From Channallabes apus (lineage: Eukaryota > Chordata > Actinopteri > Siluriformes > Clariidae), in NCBI GenBank assembly GCA_030522415.1, contig CM060118.1:18833151-18897150 (forward strand): a DNA stretch of 64,000 nt. Direction: 5' to 3'. Both the position numbers and the translations under genes were made by a program. Under the pieces are notes generated by a model, which was not told the DNA's origin, did no database searches, and saw only the letters and a list, made by a program, of their open reading frames with translations. The first letter of the stretch is position 1; every line of letters starts with the position of its first letter. Shown here piece after piece: positions 62,391 to 64,000 of the stretch.

Positions 62391-63726
62391 ATGGTGGATT
62401 CTCCTAAAAGCACCAAAGAAAACAGTATTGCAAGTCTGCATGACTCTCCTACTGTTGAGCATCTGGAGGAAATCCTACATGGAGGTCAGTTATCATGTAA
62501 CCATGTTGATGAAGTGTGGCCCAGACTGTTTCTGGGAGACATGTAAGTCTGATGATGTTATTTTAGCATGGTGCTAAAGCTTGCTTTAGCAGTATTCTCT
62601 TGTCTAATATATTTCCGACCTTTCTACAGGTTTATGTCTCATGACAGGTATGGACTTTGGAGACTTGGCATTACCCATGTTTTGAATGCTGCTCATGGGA
62701 AAATGTGTTGCAAAGGTAGTGATGATTTCTATGGTACCACAGTGCAATACTATGGAGTACCAGCTAACGACCTGCCTACATTTGATATTTCACCTTTCTT
62801 CTATCCTTCTGCACAGTTTATTCATCAGGCTCTCAACACTAACGGAGGTACATTACACTAATTATTCAGTTATACAACTTTGTAACATTTAAATGACATA
62901 AATTCTGCTGTGATACAATATACAAACCGTTAAAGAATACGAAATCGTCGTTTCATTGTTTATACCGCTTTATCCTGTATACAGTACAGGGTCGCTGGCT
63001 GCCTGAAAGCCTATCCCAGGAAAGTTAGAGCACGAGGCAGGGGTGACACACTCACACACTATGGGCAATTTGGGAACGCCAATTAGACTAATCTTCATGT
63101 CTTTGCACTGTGGGAGAAAACTGGAGTCCCCGGAGGAAACCCACCAATCACGGGGCGAACATCCAAACTCCATGCACACAGAGACGGCAATCGAACCCGG
63201 ACCCTGGTGATGCAAGGCAAATGTGCTAACCACTAAGTCACAGTGCAAAGTAATGTGCATTTGTTAATTCTATACATTTAAGCTTTTTAAATTATGAATA
63301 ATGATAAAATAAATTGCTCTATCATATCCGCTGTGAAAATACCCATTTCTGAATTTTGCACATACCCAAATCAATGTGTTGGATAATTTAAGCAGGATTA
63401 GAAGTTGTATCAGTTACTGCTTATTAACATTGTCGACTTGCTATCCTGTGAAAACTGTTTTCTGCTACAAAGACAGTTATCAACAAATTTTCTAATTATT
63501 TATCACTTTTTTCCCAGCCAAAGTCTTTGTGCACTGTGCTGTTGGGGTAAGTCGTTCTGCTGCCCTGGTCTTGGCGTATTTAATGATCTATCACAACTAC
63601 ACGTTGGTGGATGCTATGCTGAAAGTTAAGGAGAAGAGGTGGATTTTTCCTAATCGAGGATTTCTCAAGCATCTTATAAATCTGGATTCTAAACTAAAGA
63701 TTGAATCTCAAAGCATGTTTAATTAA
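62391..63726 (+). CDS. dusp13a: Dual-specificity protein phosphatase, DUSP13A (muscle-restricted DSP) type
   Basis: Small cytosolic atypical dual-specificity phosphatase. Exons are 62391-62542 (acceptor at 62376 or 62389), 62630-62847 and 63518-63726; 579 nt, 192 aa. The start is MVDSPKST. The fold is recognisable from [39 protein letters not shown], and ANDLPTFD with general-acid Asp98. The P-loop is [10 protein letters not shown], with nucleophile Cys130 and Arg136, and [12 protein letters not shown] follows. Asp98 and Cys130 are 32 residues apart, as in [18 protein letters not shown] and FPNRGFL resemble human DUSP13A more than DUSP13B or DUSP29. The catalytic set is complete. The gene lies head to head with slk. 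Confidence 0.9.
62953..63246 (-). repeat. SINE-like repeat copy 6 (older subfamily)
   Basis: Reverse orientation, in the last dusp13a intron. Has a single B-box region (GGCAATCGAACCCGG) without the duplication seen in copies 3-5, and scattered substitutions. Confidence 0.75.
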
Positions 63727-63800
63727 TACACTTTTGCCAAAAAAAAAAATTGGAATAACTTCTGCAGTTGTACTTAATAAATGCATTATATTTCCATATA
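63727..63800 (+). terminator. dusp13a: dusp13a 3' UTR with AATAAA
   Basis: An AATAAA at 63776-63781 lies 50 bases after the stop codon and is followed at once by a Tc1-like relic, so the 3' UTR is short. Confidence 0.5.
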
Positions 63801-64000
63801 AGTATATGGACCCTGACAAATCACAGAAATATCATTGCATGCCATACCATTTTTCTTTCACTGAAACTAAGAGGCCCAAACGTTTTCCAGCATGACAATG
63901 CCCCACAAAACGAGGTCTTTGGAGACATGGTTTGTAAGTTCAGAGTGGAACAACATAAGAGGCCTATGTACTGATCTTAACCTCACTGAACACCCTTGGG
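63800..64000 (+). pseudogene. Tc1-like transposase relic, runs off the window
   Basis: Terminal-like TATATGGACCCTGACAAATC at 63803, then FQHDNAPQNEVFGDM and, out of frame, DLNLTEHPW. These match Tc1 transposase FQHDNAP...SPDLNPTEHLW. Truncated by the window end. Confidence 0.7.

Overview
The window looks like a piece of a teleost fish genome. It holds compact vertebrate genes with GT-AG introns, many Tc1- and hAT-type DNA transposon relics, tRNA-like-headed SINE-type repeats and abundant microsatellites. The repeat mix would fit an otophysan fish, but I cannot name a species. I recognise three protein-coding genes. I rebuilt their exons by hand from splice signals, reading phase and recalled mammalian orthologues; no alignment program was run.

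Layout: 1-2500 is upstream DNA with Tc1 relics. About 2565-25420 (+) is a complete col17a1 (collagen XVII alpha-1, BP180): one non-coding exon and 54 confident coding exons giving about 1505 aa, plus one candidate 21-nt microexon. About 25600-57900 (-) is a complete slk (STE20-like kinase), 19 coding exons in the base model giving about 1165 aa, plus one candidate 72-nt cassette exon. The two genes meet tail to tail, with poly(A) signals about 0.2 kb apart. 57950-60000 is intergenic DNA with repeats. About 60000-63800 (+) is a dual-specificity phosphatase of the DUSP13A type (192 aa), head to head with slk. The last 170 bases enter another Tc1-like transposase relic.

The products are not an operon or a pathway. 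Collagen XVII is the transmembrane collagen of hemidesmosomes. SLK is a cytoskeletal and adhesion-turnover Ser/Thr kinase. DUSP13A-type phosphatases are muscle-associated in mammals. The convergent col17a1-slk pair is, from memory, the arrangement on human 10q25.1. dusp13a is a non-human neighbour there.

I found no clearly new biological system. The most useful oddities are: uniform phase-1 introns throughout col17a1; a repeated helix-plus-short-triple-helix exon module in its distal ectodomain; the candidate microexon and cassette exon; five hAT-type elements in slk introns with readable 8-bp target duplications, one nested in a TA-flanked transposon; and a strong 86-88-bp-arm inverted repeat at 61676-61901 upstream of the dusp13a coding exons.
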